Part shown: in pieces, positions 10,284 through 22,685 of the stretch
How the letters are laid out: each line of letters opens with the position of its first letter
Numbering within the stretch: position 1 is the stretch's first letter
Origin: Pseudopyrenochaeta lycopersici
Taxonomy: Eukaryota > Ascomycota > Dothideomycetes > Pleosporales > Pseudopyrenochaetaceae
Assembly: GCA_003313425.1 (NCBI GenBank)
Contig: NHZP01000004.1
Location: 434,001-498,000, forward strand
Direction: 5' to 3'
DNA length: 64,000 bases
Made by a program: the position numbers and the translations under genes
Notes under the pieces: model-generated
What the model saw: the letters and a program-made list of their open reading frames with translations, nothing else
Told to the model about the DNA's origin: nothing
Database searches by the model: none

Positions 10284-13047
10284 GCGTCCTTTTTTTTGCA
10301 TGCTTTCGGCACATCTGCGCGTTTCCGGGGGCTTTTTTCCGACATCTTAGCGACTACTAGCGTGGCGTTTATCGAGCTCGCGGTACCTCCTTACTGCTAC
10401 TTGCTGCATCATCATCATCTCCTCACGGCCTTCCCACACTCACGACGACGTATGACAACCGATACCATTGTTACTTTTTCTCGGAACATCAATCTGCTAC
10501 TCTTACATATGCAAAAGCGACGGTACTTCGTTGTGCCTGCATTCTTGGTCGTTTTGGCGGTACCTATTGCTTCATCCTAGCATCATCTACTAGCCCTTTT
10601 CTTTCTGCGAGGGCGGAGTACTGTACTTTCGCTTCTTCCCCCAAACTGCAAGAAAGCCCACTCCGCGAGGATGTACGACTGTGACGAACACCAAAGACTA
10701 TCAGCCTCAGGGTGACCGACCTTAGAGTTGAACATCTTTATTGTGGTTTTCGTCTCTTGCTTCGCTCTACTATTATCATTCACTCCTCGCCCTCGACAAC
10801 TTTAATCATAACCATCTCTCAATCTAATGCGAACACTATCCGGTATGCGCGGTCTTTCTCCAGCTCTACTATTTACGTGCTGCCGTCACCCTCGTCTACT
10901 CAGTCTCAGTATCTCGAATCGTGCCCTGTATGCACCTCCAACCCCTCCCCACTATGCTACAGCGATTGCAAGCCTGGATCCACTCTGGGACCAGGCAAAG
11001 CGGATAAGACTTCACGGTGGGGGAAAGGTGACCGGCTTGGCTCTACCAGGGTGTTGGCGTAGGTAGAATGGGCTTGCGTAGCAAGCAGGCCTTTTTGAAG
11101 CGGTGAAGCACAGTAGATAAGGTAGAAGGACTGCCAAGCAAAATACAAATAAAGGTATCTCACTTGCACGTTTCTCCCACATGTGAAATTGACTCCAAGA
11201 TGTCAAATCTGACCAGTTGGTGACACATGTCCAGCATATTTCTCATTCTGTATTGCTTAACGCAATGTCTCTTTGCCGAAAGCTTGTCAAGGTCTGTAGG
11301 CCCGATAGCAAACGATCCCGGATCTGAAAGATCGGTTTCCCGCGGGAAGGGGCTTGATGAACCCGTGTTCGTGTCCTTGAACTCTCATGGATGTAGGGCC
11401 GATAGGGAACGGTACATAGCTTTCCCCGTGCCGTACTCGCTTCCTTGCGTGACCTCACATTTCAGTTCAGGAGCATAATGAGAGTCTAGAGTCAAAAAGT
11501 AATGCAGTTCGCGGGGGGATCAGGGAGCACATCCGCCTGAAACTCGAATTCTGTCATGTGGAGGAATATTCCACTGTCTCAATACGCAAAACTTTTGGTG
11601 AAGTGAATACCTCTTGAATACATTTACCTCGCAACAAAGACGACAAATTATCTGGAAAATACACGATTCAGTACACTACGGAATTTTCAGTCCATGTTGT
11701 GTGCTATCGCCAGCTTGCCATAATTTCCAAGATGCCCCCACGTCTAACCTCTGTCAGATTCGTCGCTTAAATTCGGCTGCTCACTACGCTGCAACGCACA
11801 TATGTTTTATCAGCAACGATCTATTCAGGCAGGGATCGTCCGATGCCAGCTCCTGTGCCATTTGTGCGAAGTGGCGATTGCCACATGGCATGTTCATGTG
11901 AAACTCTTGTAACCGTTGGGTATTCTCGATGAGAAACACTGTCAATACAAGTGTCGTACGCAAGCACAATAGAATAAATTGCAAGTTCTTACATATCTAC
12001 TAGTCTAAAGTGCGCTGCCCCCAAAAGCCGCGTAGAGAGAACAGATCAATCGTTGTACAAAGCAGGGACGACCTTTTCTTCACCGTCTTTTCTGTACGAT
12101 CCCAGATAGATAAGGGTGAAGAAGGAGTTACATTGGGGCGCACGCAGTCAGCGGGTGTTCGCAGGATTGATAGTATCGCGCTGCCTCCTGCCACGACACA
12201 CGCTCTGTTCATTGTCGTCAAGCCCCAAAGTATGGCAGTGGACATACAATACTCACACCGCTTACGCAACAAACTGTCTCAACTTCCACGCCCTCGCCCT
12301 CTCCGTTACTCCCACAAAAAGAACATGGTTTGGTTTCCGAATAAAGAAGTAATACTTGGTACCCACCGTACCACCGCATCGACCTACCCTACCGACCTCG
12401 AGTATGGTCGCACAAGCCATTGCACGATACAGTAACATCATTCATCCAGCTATCGTACAATTTGGAAGGTAGTACAATACAAGTGCCTAAGAGACTGCAT
12501 GATCGATCCCGCAGCACAGCTGACCCCGATCTGAACGTGACTTCCAAGATACGGCGCACGAATGGCCGAGCTTGCGTATTTTTGATGATCATATTGAGTA
12601 GAGAACAATACGCACGAGCTACACAATTCTTCTAAAGGTGCCTCCTTTTAGGGTCACATTTGCTACAAGTCTGTAGGTAGGTTCCGCATATATTGGAGTA
12701 GAGTAGCCAGGCATACTCGAAGGCTAGCGATGAAGAATTTTCGCTGCTCAACATGTTGACGATCAGAGTTGTCCAGCTGGAAATGTGGCGGGAAATTGAT
12801 AATTACGATTCATGTGATATCGCCAAAGGAAGCGGAGACTACCTCTGTCGTGGTGCACAGACTTGGCATTCAATCAATCCTTCGCATGAATGTGCTACAA
12901 ATTTGCGCAGCTCCGACAAGTCTTCGGGGAGCCAAGTGCCGGTTCAATCAGAAACGCATGCTGTTTTCTTCCGTATCCCTGAAGCTAGGGTCCGAGACCT
13001 TGGGATGGGGCAACGTCATTGCATTGAGATCTGCTTGGTTCAAGTGC
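10284..13047. other. Gene-poor region, 2.8 kb
   Basis: No gene is supported. ORFs are short, lack recognisable domains and do not chain across splice sites. The first few hundred bases, with T-rich tracts, are probably otubain 3' UTR. The last few hundred lie beyond the stop of the minus-strand ipi3 gene. Confidence 0.4.
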
Positions 13048-14770
13048 TCAGGACTCGCCAGTTGCGTCGATATCGTCTGACTCTGACTCGGATGGGGCGT
13101 CATCGCTTTCGTTCATTTCCACATCCTCGCCTGCATTATCAGGTTTCGCGCCGTTAGTTCGACCCAGTGTCGTGCTCGCCCGGGCTTTAGCACGTTCTGC
13201 TCTTTTCTTTTCTTTGTCCATGAAGAAGTGGTTCTCTTCACGCAACTCCGAGAGCTGCGAAAAGGTAACCTTTTGGATCCTCTGAAGGCTTGCCAGTTGC
13301 TTCCTCAGCTCCTTGAGCTCTGCAATGTTGGTTGACGAGTCAGATGCATTGACGGTGTCGTCATGGTTCAGATCTAAGAAGTCTGCTGCTGGGGCCCTTC
13401 CACCTTTAGCAGGAGCAACCCACGAGTCCAATTCGGCCAGACTCTCTTCAAGCATACTGGTGGGAAAACTGGGATGCGTAAGAGCGTCGTCAAACTTGCT
13501 TCTTTTTGCCGATCTCCTTTCTGTGGCAGAAACGTGGGGGCCGCGTAGACGACCGGGGAACTGCATGTTCAGGGAATAATTCGGCGGGATAAGCCCATTG
13601 CCGCCACTTGTCAGCCCTATGTCCTGCTTCGGTTTGACAATAGTTTGAATCTTGAAGGTCGGCTCCGGTGTGCTGGGAAACCCTACAGGCGCAAGGAATT
13701 GCAGATTTGAGACAGGGCCCGGAAGATTCGTCAATGTGGAGAGGTAGTTGGTCTTTGCAATATCCCAAGCTGCAATCTTGCCACTCGTATGACCTGAGAA
13801 GAGAGTTGTGCCATCCCAGCCTAGGCTCAGGCTGAGTACTCCACCGAGCTTCTGCGATTCGGCGTTGAACTTTGTTCTCGGTGAAGGCTGTATGGGCCGG
13901 TGAGATGAAGCAGGGTCTCGAATGACATTGATTGAAGAGGTCTTCTGGACCTCATCGTAGAAGTCTATCGATTGGAGGCTCCCGTCTACGTACCCCAGGT
14001 AGAATGCCCGGTCTGCAGGATCAAACGTCACTGCTGTAGGCGTCTCTGGAAGCAGATATGTCCTCAGGACGTGACCCTTGTGGTAGTCCCATACTATAGC
14101 AGACTTGTCCCCCGATATGGACACTGCGATATTCGCGCTACTCACGCTATGCCCGCAAGCGATCGACGAGATCGGCCCGCGGTGGGTGGAGAGGGTATGG
14201 ACAGGCGAGCGCGAGGCATCGGGGGAGAAGGAGAGGACCGAGGGCAGTGCCCATACATGGACCATGGCATCTGAGGAGCCGGACAGGAAGAAGTTTGACG
14301 ACGGGTCTACGACGATGCATGTCACTGGCTGAAGATGCGAGGTTGATGTGGAGACGAGGCGGCCGGAGCAGATCTGATGCGAGTGTTAGACACTCTCCCA
14401 AGGACATGGCGAGTTTCTTATCCTGACTGACCTCCCACGCCAGTACTCGTCCGCTCTCGGTGCCTAGCAGCAGTACTGCATCCTGGGCAGCAAGCGCAAT
14501 GCTATGCACTCGCTCTGGGAAGGGCACCATGGCTTCTTGGTTGCCCTTTTCCCTGCTGTAGACATGCACAACGGCAGTATCCGACTGGGCGGCGAATATG
14601 TGCGAGCTGCTCACGGCAATGCCATTCGGAGCCGTGGCGCTCTTCTTGAAGACATGGCGCTGGGCCGCCAATGGCTGGTACTCGTGCACAAAGATGCCTG
14701 CGTCTTTTGTCACGCCCGTGTTTGGCTTTGTGGGCGCGGATATGGCAGCCACAAATTGTTCGGTGAGCAT
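13048..14770 (-). CDS. ipi3: Pre-rRNA processing protein IPI3 (WD40)
   Basis: WD40 subunit of the RIX1/IPI complex, which acts in ITS2 processing and maturation of pre-60S ribosomes in the nucleus. Two exons (14432-14770, 13048-14373) with a 58-nt GTCAGT..CAG intron give 554 residues. Beta-propeller blades are visible as GRVLAWE, then DPSSNFFLSGSSDAMVHVW, DKSAIVWDYHKG, GYVDGSLQSIDF and TLFSGHTSGKIAAWD. After the propeller come a low-complexity linker and a predicted coiled coil of about 50 residues containing LKELRKQLASLQRIQKV and a basic KEKKRAERAKAR segment. The end is very acidic (ESESDDIDATGES). This order of propeller, coiled coil and acidic end fits the fungal IPI3/WDR18 family. The start at 14770 gives the expected N-terminus. 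The 5'ss GTCAGT is slightly unusual. Confidence 0.85.
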
Positions 14771-15548
14771 CGTCTACTGCGCGTGAGGTTTGGGCGGTCG
14801 CGGGCTTGCAGCATTGGAGAGGGTAAAATAAAATTCGGGTGGAGCAACTTTTGACATGGAGGCCCGAGCGTTCCAGCCTCGGAATGAGATCATTGTTCCT
14901 GGCCTGTAATTAGTAACAATGCTGCATCGCTGTCCATGGCCGCCCTTCCTATCGTACCGAAGCAGAATTCGGTAAGCGTTGGATTGTTCTGCTAATCCAC
15001 TTCACAGCAAAAATCATCCCTCGCCATCACACCATGGACACCAATATGCCAAGAGTTTCTTACACCATAATCCCAAAAATAACTGCCTTATGCTAATGGA
15101 ACAATGCCAGATCCAAGTAAGCAAGAACGGTCAGAGAGGCGGGGTACCGCGTCTAGGCCAAAGTAGTGCTCACTAGATCTACGGCACAATACCCTTTGTT
15201 CTGAACTCGGAAACGCGCTGAGCGCAAGCTATGCGGAAACGGCTCTTTGGCATCCTTGGCTGATGGAGTGGTATGGAGTAGAAGCCCACCTGTTGGCGCA
15301 GGTTGGACCCAAGTGGCCAGCCGCCACCCGCTTTACTGTACACAGCAATGTCGGACCTAGTAGCGCCAACAGCGATTGGTTTCAAGCCCACCACATCTCA
15401 TGGTGCTCCATGTGGCGCGCACAGCCCCGCCTCTGATAGCTAGGCAATACAAGTATAAAGCGAGTAAGCAGCTCCAACTATAAGCGCTCTTGTTCAATAG
15501 GAAACTTAATCCAGGCAAACAGTTTGACACCTCCATAGCTCCATCATT
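14771..15548. promoter_or_regulatory. Divergent intergenic region, ipi3 / GMC oxidoreductase
   Basis: This region separates two divergent start codons and should contain both promoters. A TATAAA at 15454-15459 lies about 90 nt before the GMC start at 15549 and is a plausible TATA element. No ORF here has support. Confidence 0.45.
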
Positions 15549-17784
15549 ATGTCTGTCGAAGACTTTACGAGCAAATCCTACGACTATGTCATTTGTGAGT
15601 AGCATACATGTATCAATTGCCCCTGAGACATATGTTGACATGTACCGACTTGTTTAGGTGGAGGCGGCACGGCTGGCCTGGTCATTGCAGCTCGACTGAC
15701 TGAGGATCCTAGCGTTACCGTTGGTGTCATTGAAGCTGGCGGTAACGGCTTGAATGACCTCTTGATTGGTGAGATCCATGGACAATCTGAATTTGAGGAA
15801 TGCGCTGACTCACTATCTTCTTTTCCTGAAGACGGCCCAAATCTGTTCACCCAGCTTTGGGGCAAGCCACAGTATGACTGGGATTATAAGACTGTTCCTC
15901 AGGTCTGTATAAGTTAGAGCTCCTCGGATTCGGGCCATCTGACCATTCCCTCAGCCAGGCACTATTGGTAAAACTCATGGATGGATTCGAGGCAAAGTCC
16001 TAGGTGGCAGTTCAGCTGTAAACTTCAACATGTTTAGCATGGCCTCTAGACAGGATCTAGATAACTGGGTTGAGCTGGGTAATCCTGGTTGGTAAGAATC
16101 GCAATATATGCAATATATATATATATATAAAACTAGCACTAACTATCCCCTAGGGGTTTCGATGACCTGCTCCCATACTACCGCAAGTTTGAAACCTATC
16201 ACCCCGCCTCGGAGGCGCATGCAGCGAAAATCAACGACAAATACCTTGACAAGACACTTCGTGGCACATCTGGCCCGATCCAGGTTAGTTACTCATTCGG
16301 AGTTTCGACATGATCTGACGACCAAAGATCTGCTTCCCAGACACTGAACTTACTTGGGCACAAGAAGTATGGCCCAAGACCGTTACCAACGCGGGATATA
16401 AGCCGCACAAAGATCCCCGTAGCGGCTCTGCAATTGGTGGCTTCAATCAGCTGAACACTGTGGATCCCAAGCACAATAGAAGAAGCTATGCAGCGAGAGA
16501 CTACTACGAGCCAAATGCACACAGATCCAACCTATCTCTCTTGACCAATGCGCTAGTCTCAAAAATCGATCTAGAAAAATTCGGCGACAATGCAACAGCT
16601 ACTGGCGTTCGTTTCATTGTTGATGGCGCTACCTATAGTGTCAAGGCCAAGAAGGAGGTCATTGTCTGTGGTGGTTCGGTAAACTCGCCTCAGATACTCG
16701 AACTATCCGGCATTGGATCGCCTGCCGTGTTGCAAAAGGCGGGTGTCGAAGGTCTGGTCGACCTCCCAAGTGTTGGGGAGAACTTGAATGACCACACGGC
16801 GACAGCCATAGTACTGGTGCGGATGTCCTCATTTCTTTTTCTCTTATATATATATATATATACTAATTTGTACACCAGGGTGTCAAGGACGAGTATCCGA
16901 GTGCAGAGGCACTCTTCAGGAATCCAGAAATCATGCAACAAGCTCTGGATGCATATGTAAATCACAAAGCTGGTCCTTTCGTTGGTGCACCCACAACCAC
17001 GGGGTTTTCTTCCCTGGAGAAGGTCCAACCCAACTTCTCTAATGCAGATGATCACATCAAATCTTTGGTTACAGAGTATGCGAAGAAGCATCCGGAAGGG
17101 GATCCTGCGGGTCGTGACCAGTTGCTCGCTCGCCAGCTCCTAGATCCGAAGGAAGCAGTTTGCCAGATAGTAGCCTTACCCACCGGAGCCAACGTTGAAA
17201 ATGCGCATACACCAAACAAGCTTTTTCCCTCAGAAGAGGAAGGCATGTGGTGTGTCATTGGTGCATGCAGTACGCGATCGCTATCTCGCGGAAGCGTGCA
17301 CATCAACACGTCTGATCCAAACAAACATCCTACAATCGATCCCGCCTACTTGAAGCATCCACTAGATGTCGACATGATGGCCCGCGCTACGCTACACGTT
17401 CTCAGTTTCACTGAAGTGGAGCCGCTCAAGTCAGTGCTCCGCCGTGATTCAGACGGCGTTCCTATTATCGCCAAGACTTCAGGTGGTGTACTGCCCACGA
17501 CGCTCGACGAAGCCAAAGACTACGTTCGTGCCAACACAGTGACTGAATACCATCCGATCGGTTCTTGCGCCATGCTGCCTAGGCAGAAGGGAGGTGTCGT
17601 CGATGATCACCTGAAAGTCTATGGTACGACAAACGTGAGGGTTGCAGACGCAAGTGTTTTCCCCTTGCATGTTCAGGGGAATATTATGAGTCTTGTGTAT
17701 GCAGTTGCAGAGAAAGCGGCAGATTTGGTCAAGGGACAAACATCTACGGCAACTAATGGGACGAACGGTGTCAATGGTCACTAA
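15549..17784 (+). CDS. GMC-family FAD oxidoreductase
   Basis: Flavoprotein of the glucose-methanol-choline oxidoreductase family, which oxidizes an alcohol group with FAD as cofactor; the substrate cannot be read from sequence. Seven exons (15549-15594, 15658-15768, 15832-15902, 15955-16091, 16154-16283, 16328-16816, 16879-17784) join in phase into 629 residues. The Rossmann motif CGGGTAGLVIAARL is at 16-29, GKVLGGSSAVNFN is the first GMC signature, and GGSVNSPQILELSGIG the second. The active-site pair is predicted as His553 in HPIGSC and Asn596 in HVQGN. No secretion signal is seen, so the enzyme is probably intracellular, unlike secreted glucose oxidases. Two introns contain TA microsatellites. 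The C-terminus (TATNGTNGVNGH) is low-complexity. No backbone enzyme for a metabolite cluster lies nearby. Confidence 0.93.
16113..16129 (+). repeat. (AT)n microsatellite in intron 4 of the GMC gene
   Basis: An uninterrupted AT run lies between the 5'ss at 16092 and the TAG acceptor ending at 16153. Confidence 0.8.
16845..16862 (+). repeat. (TA)n microsatellite in intron 6 of the GMC gene
   Basis: An uninterrupted TA run lies just before the acceptor CACCAG ending at 16878. Confidence 0.8.
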
Positions 17785-18086
17785 TATCGAGAGGCCGTGA
17801 AGAGCGCTGCTGGTCTGGGCAGATTTAAACGTAGAGAATGTTTTGGTTTCCAACATGACGCCTATAAGCTGATTGAATTTGCATTTATCCATGTGTAGCC
17901 CACAGGACGAGGAGATACTTGAAAGCGTTGCTGATTGCCGACGGCGAAATTGTTAGGCCCCACACAAGTGTCCGTCACTACTCAAACCGGTCAAAGTTTT
18001 CTAAGTACTATCTATTGTATTGAAAGAATAGTTGAAAGGCCCCAAATCTACTCCTGCACGCCTAAACTCCACTCGTTCCCTCGTTA
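17785..18086. other. Convergent intergenic region
   Basis: A short region between converging stop codons that should hold both 3' UTRs. Nothing else is seen. Confidence 0.5.
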
Positions 18087-19040
18087 CTAATCGGCTTCCA
18101 TCTTCTTGTCGAAAACCTCCTTCCCCTTCTTTACTAGGTCCTCATCCTTACTTTCCGTCACACCCGCCAGAATTGCAGCTTTCCTGTACGCCAACGTCTT
18201 AACCTCGCCTTCCTCAAACAACTTCGTCGTATTTCTATATTTTGGATTTGGTTTTGGGAAATACGGCAAGACAGCCAGATCCTGCGGCGTCAATAAATAT
18301 TTGGTCTTACTGTCTGTCTGGTTGATGGCGGCTTCTGGCTCGGCGGCAAGGGGGAGGGTTGTCGAGGAGAGAGAGTGGCTTGTGATGTATTCTGTCCATA
18401 ACTGCTTTGGTGTCTTCGTCTTTTCCTCCTTTAGCCTGCCTTCATTCTTTTGGAGAGAGGTTGAGTCCTGATCATCTGCATGGTCCTCGTTCCATAGCTC
18501 CTCCCCTTTCATTAAGATTTCTGATTCATCTGTGACGCCTGCTAGCACACCGTGTTTCCTAAACGCGAGTTTTCTCACATCATCCTCAAGGAAGATCTTC
18601 ATTGTATTCCCGTAGCTAGGATTCTGTTTCTCGAAATGCAACAGACTTCCCAACTCTCCCGGCTTCAAGCCGTACTTTTTCTGGCTGTCCGTCTGCGTAA
18701 TCGACAGCTCCCGATCGGGCTCGATTTTCATAAGATTTTCCCGAAGACTGTGTTTCTCGAGCCAAGACTCCCAATTTTTCTTATGTTGCGCCTTGTTGGC
18801 TTTGACCTCTTGCTTTTCTGCTTCATTTCGTGGTCCTGCTGCGGTAGTCTCTGGGTGCCTCTTGCGACGTTTGGGCGTAGTCGCAGTTCCAGCCTCGGCT
18901 TCGCGTTTGGTCGATTTCTTCAGTGTCGCTCCCTTTTTGGTCACCGCACTTTTTGATTTCTTCACTCCGTAATCAGAACCCTCTGAATCAGAAGTATATT
19001 TCACTGGCGCTTTTGCGCGACCGGATCGGCGAGTGGACAT
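18087..19040 (-). CDS. Protein with two tandem XPA-C/Rad14-like modules
   Basis: Single-exon, 317-residue basic protein. Residues 1-85 are Lys/Arg/Ser-rich, with a likely nuclear localization signal around TPKRRKRHP (55-63). Two related segments follow, about 90-184 and 214-311. They align without a gap at a fixed offset of 125 residues, with 36 identities over residues 90-170 by my count. Shared landmarks are QTDS, KY.L.P, NP.Y.NT.K.F, LA.RK and LAGVT. Each resembles the C-terminal DNA-binding part of XPA/Rad14 (the T.....Y.L...L ... NP ... M.L....V...A..KWG pattern). The zinc finger of XPA is absent, so this is not Rad14 itself. A nuclear, DNA-related role is inferred and not shown. Neighbours (GMC oxidoreductase, CSC1 channel) give no functional hint. 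Confidence 0.8.
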   Translation of the reverse strand: MSTRRSGRAKAPVKYTSDSEGSDYGVKKSKSAVTKKGATLKKSTKREAEAGTATTPKRRKRHPETTAAGPRNEAEKQEVKANKAQHKKNWESWLEKHSLRENLMKIEPDRELSITQTDSQKKYGLKPGELGSLLHFEKQNPSYGNTMKIFLEDDVRKLAFRKHGVLAGVTDESEILMKGEELWNEDHADDQDSTSLQKNEGRLKEEKTKTPKQLWTEYITSHSLSSTTLPLAAEPEAAINQTDSKTKYLLTPQDLAVLPYFPKPNPKYRNTTKLFEEGEVKTLAYRKAAILAGVTESKDEDLVKKGKEVFDKKMEAD

Positions 19041-19356
19041 GTTATTGTAAAGTGGGGTGTACGGCCTTAGATTGTTGGCGCAGCAAGAGAGGGGTCGGCT
19101 CTAAATATATACGGGGAAGATGTTGTAATCTTACGACAAACAAAGCAGGTTTCGAACTTTGAATGAAATTGACGTTGAAAGGAAGCTTGGGCAACTCAGC
19201 GCATAGCCATATACGTCATCGCGTCGATCAGCGGGTAAATCACATCTCATATAGCTGGGAAAGCGTGCAAGAGCCACGCTTTTCTGTACTCTCTTTGAAG
19301 TATGTTTTTCCTACACATGTAGTTTTCCGGCCCTGCCCTATTTTAATCCAGACTCA
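19041..19356. other. Intergenic between two minus-strand genes
   Basis: Holds the promoter of the XPA-C-like gene and the 3' UTR of the channel gene. A TATATAC lies near 19105, about 65 nt upstream of the start at 19040. Confidence 0.4.
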
Positions 19357-22121
19357 CTACCACCTGATCCCCTTCTTAAACACTGGTACCTCCTCAAAAT
19401 CATCCACACTCCACTTCAATTCGCCTTCACTGTTAATCCATGCCCCCTGATCACTGCATTGCAAGCCTGCCTCTTCATTTTCCCTGACTTCATTCTTGCT
19501 AGCACCGATCTCATCCTTCGCCAACCAAATAAGTGGCGTCTTGCTTGTATATGCAGGATTTAGGTAGGCCTTCCTCAAGTCCTCCTCGCTGTATTCGGGT
19601 ACGTCCTCCTCCTCAAAATCTCCTTCTCGAAGCCAAGCCTTCATTGCAGTATGGCTTGCAAAGATATGGGGTGCAAAGAATCGTGCGAGCGGCGAGACAA
19701 GCTGAGACGGAACGAGTGTGCGACTGCTTAGGCGGTGAATGTTTGATTCTGCATCGTGAAGCGCATCTGCTTCGCCATCTTCTGCTGCTGACAGAAGTGG
19801 TGCTTGTTCGTCATTGTCTATTTCGAAAGCTATATCTGCAGGAAGGTATTGCTCGAGCGGAGCGAAGTAACGATTCGTGATGAAATTGAAGATCATGGTG
19901 ACGATAAGGAGCATGCTGACCATGACTGTTGGTCCAGTCGCCTGGCGTAGGCTGAAAAGGCCGATGAGGCAAAGTTCAGCAATGTATACGCCAGTCAGAA
20001 TTTGTTGGAGAGCGAGCGTATAAGAATGGCCTTTGGTGTCGACCTTCGGTTGTACAGTGTAGAGTAGCATGTACCGATAGCTGTAATAAAATATGGCAAG
20101 GCCTATGGCAGCAAAGCCAAGGACGAGGGGTGCGATACATGAATATGCGATTGCTAAAAATTGTGAATGAAGACCTTAGAGGCTGTGTCATTTCGACTTA
20201 CCAATGATTACAAAGTTAACATATTTTGGAAATAGTTTTCCCCATGCCATACCCCTTAAGGCAATGTAGCTGTTGTACTTTTGTCTGGGCGTCTTGTCGA
20301 AGAATCTATCATATAGTATGAAAAAGAAGACATCAGAATAGTTCAATATATTGCTGGGAGCGTTCGTCAATGCCTGTACCACGAAGTATGTAAGATAGGT
20401 GTTTGATGCCTGGGGAAGACGCTCAGCAAGCAGCTGAGGTACCGAAGTCGGATCTGTGGCGATCTGAGAGGCCACGGCTGCAGCCCCAGAGGAGATTGTT
20501 GTGATGAGGAAAACTTGTAGGACTTGGAAAACGAAGTACCACTTTAGTACCTTCAGTTCAGTAGAGGTTTTAGTAGGTTCTCCAAATGTTATAAAGATGT
20601 CTATATTAATTAGCTACAACTTTATGTGGGTCTATTGTAAGATGAGAAGCACTTACACCTGAAAATATTTGGCACATATCTGGCTAATGCACTCAGTAGT
20701 ATGGGAGGCAGTAATCCGCTTAGAAGACTTAAGACTGAAGAAGGAAGCTTGTTGAGAAAGGCAAGCCATTTGAAGTTCTCAGCGAGGTACTCAATGTTCG
20801 AGATCGCTCCGACCAACGATACAGGAACAGACCAGAAGACGATTGTGGTAATGACCAAAATAATCGCAATGCCCTCCTGCGATATGCGACGTGCAGGTGG
20901 GAGGGTCAAGTTCTCCCAGACGATCTCGTTTGGCATGACTCCTGTATGTCTAGGCGTGAGTGACAGAAGGTCTGAAGATGTAATCTGCTGGCACGATCGT
21001 TGAGCAGCGGCTTGTGTACGAAACTCGACGAACACTGCTGCAGCTCCATTGGCACTCTCGGCATTTGAGTTCGAATCCCGAGCCGCCTCGATTTCACTCT
21101 CCTTCTCCTTGATTTGGTCACGATAGCAATTAATACTATCAATTTGCTTTCGAGGTTGCATCTTCAATCGGTGGGTAGGCCTTAGAGACTGCTTCATCTG
21201 TTTTGGCAAACTATCGTACTTGATGTTCCGATCACGGCTGCTGCCATGGGTTCTATTAATATTTTTGGTGACTTTGCGAATTAGTGATATTTCAGAAGTC
21301 TCCAGCATTTCGACTTTCGAGTCTCTGGCAGATACAAGCGTTTGGAGCTTGTCTGCCTTGGTAGCTGGCCATATTCTGACCGCATCTTTTCCGAAGATTC
21401 GCTCCATGTTGCTGTCATCCAGGGCCGCTGTTGGCGCTGAAAGGAACAGAACGGTCCGCGATGATAGTCTCTTCGCATTCGTCTTGGACATATGCCATGC
21501 TTGTCGCAGCCCGATGAGCCAAAGTCGCTCCCGCGCTACTGTAAACATTACGAAGCTAAAAAACACCCACGCGATCGCAGCATGGGCGTACAGATGGTTT
21601 TTCTTCTTCACATTGCCAATTGAAATACGGTTCAGCTCCTTTGACCGCCCACCACCTGTCGCATTGATCGGCATGAGAACCGGCCAAGTAATGAAGGCGC
21701 CGACAACACAAATGAAGATCAAAGTGCGTAAGAATCGCAAGAAAAGATACGAGTCTAGCGATTGATGGTAAAGCATGAACTTGTCCGGGACGACACGCAT
21801 AGTGTGGACCCAATCCCAATAAGACCGACTTTGACATGGTGTGCGGTCTTTCTCTGGGACCGTCCCAAGGTACGTCCTTGGAAAGTATATCTTTGGGTAG
21901 TAGCGCCTGACGAAAACAAAAACGGCGATGTACACAATTGCTATCACGGCTGTAGGGATGAAGGCTGCAGCTACTGCTGCCAATGAAGAAGGACCGCGCG
22001 GCTTTTTGTAATGAATCGTTAGACAATTTAATTCAAACAATTTTGGCAAAGTTCGGACACTTACCGATTGGCCACCGCCTGTGCTATTGTTCTTCGAGCT
22101 GAAAATCCCCTGGACATCCAT
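19357..22121 (-). CDS. CSC1/OSCA (DUF221)-type osmosensitive channel
   Basis: Multi-pass membrane protein of the calcium-permeable, stress- and osmotically gated CSC1/OSCA/TMEM63 family. Four exons (22065-22121, 20657-22001, 20202-20600, 19357-20153) join in phase into 865 residues. The order of parts fits the family: N-terminal TM segment (AAFIPTAVIAIVYIAVFVFVR), cytosolic linker, TMs with RFLRTLIFICVVGAFITWPV and AIAWVFFSFVMFTVARERL, a long cytosolic domain rich in charge (about 210-380), then AAAVFVEFRTQAAAQ and PNEIVWENL just before the pore-domain helices. The last exon carries the GKLFPKYVNF...YSCIAPLVLGFAAIGLAIFYYSYRY stretch typical of the fungal branch. The C-terminus is acidic with di-acidic clusters. 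ATG 22121 gives the short N-terminus MDVQGIFSS; an earlier in-frame codon at 22226 is not ATG. The exact fungal paralog (RSN1, PHM7 or CSC1) is not resolved. Confidence 0.9.
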
Positions 22122-22685
22122 GTTGACGTAGACCGTCGAGGTTCGGGATGGAAAATAGTATGGATTAGTGGAAACCCTGTGCCGACGAGATGAACTTAAT
22201 CCAGTGACGATCACTAGGACTAACAATAGGACAATTTTGCGCCGCTGGTGGATTCCTTATAAACATTAGGCGCAAACTGAGTAAAGCGAAAGGTGAAGCC
22301 TGCGTCAACAACAATACGGATGACGTAGACGCGTGGAGCGTGCACGGCCTAATTGGACATCACGTGCATGTGTATTAGACGTGATATGGCTTTAACAGTG
22401 GCACATATCCCAGAGCTCAGCTCGAAAGAAGATTTCCAAGTATTAGTAAGAAAGCAGAAAATAATATTAGGATTACAAAACTATAAATGGCCCCGCTCCA
22501 GCTGGACTCATACACTGTTCTACTTCCAGATGTTTCTGCCTATGACATGAAAGTATGCAAAGCCAACCCAAAACTCCCAGTAATGCATGCCAGTAAACGT
22601 CAAGCATCATACAAAAAAGATGGCTGGAATTGTTAACACCGCCGTATGCAACATGACACGCCAATAAGAAAATGGGAAGACTGCC
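22122..22685. other. Intergenic, channel promoter and downstream 3' UTR
   Basis: No gene is supported. It should contain the channel gene promoter on the minus strand and the 3' UTR of the 1229-residue ORF. Confidence 0.4.

Noticed and set aside
12010..12435. 141-codon plus-strand ORF in the gene-poor region
   Set aside because: No domain, composition like surrounding non-coding sequence, no splice continuation.
21061..21090. GAGTTCGAATCCCG, resembling a tRNA B box
   Set aside because: Lies inside the coding sequence of the CSC1-type channel, with no cloverleaf around it.
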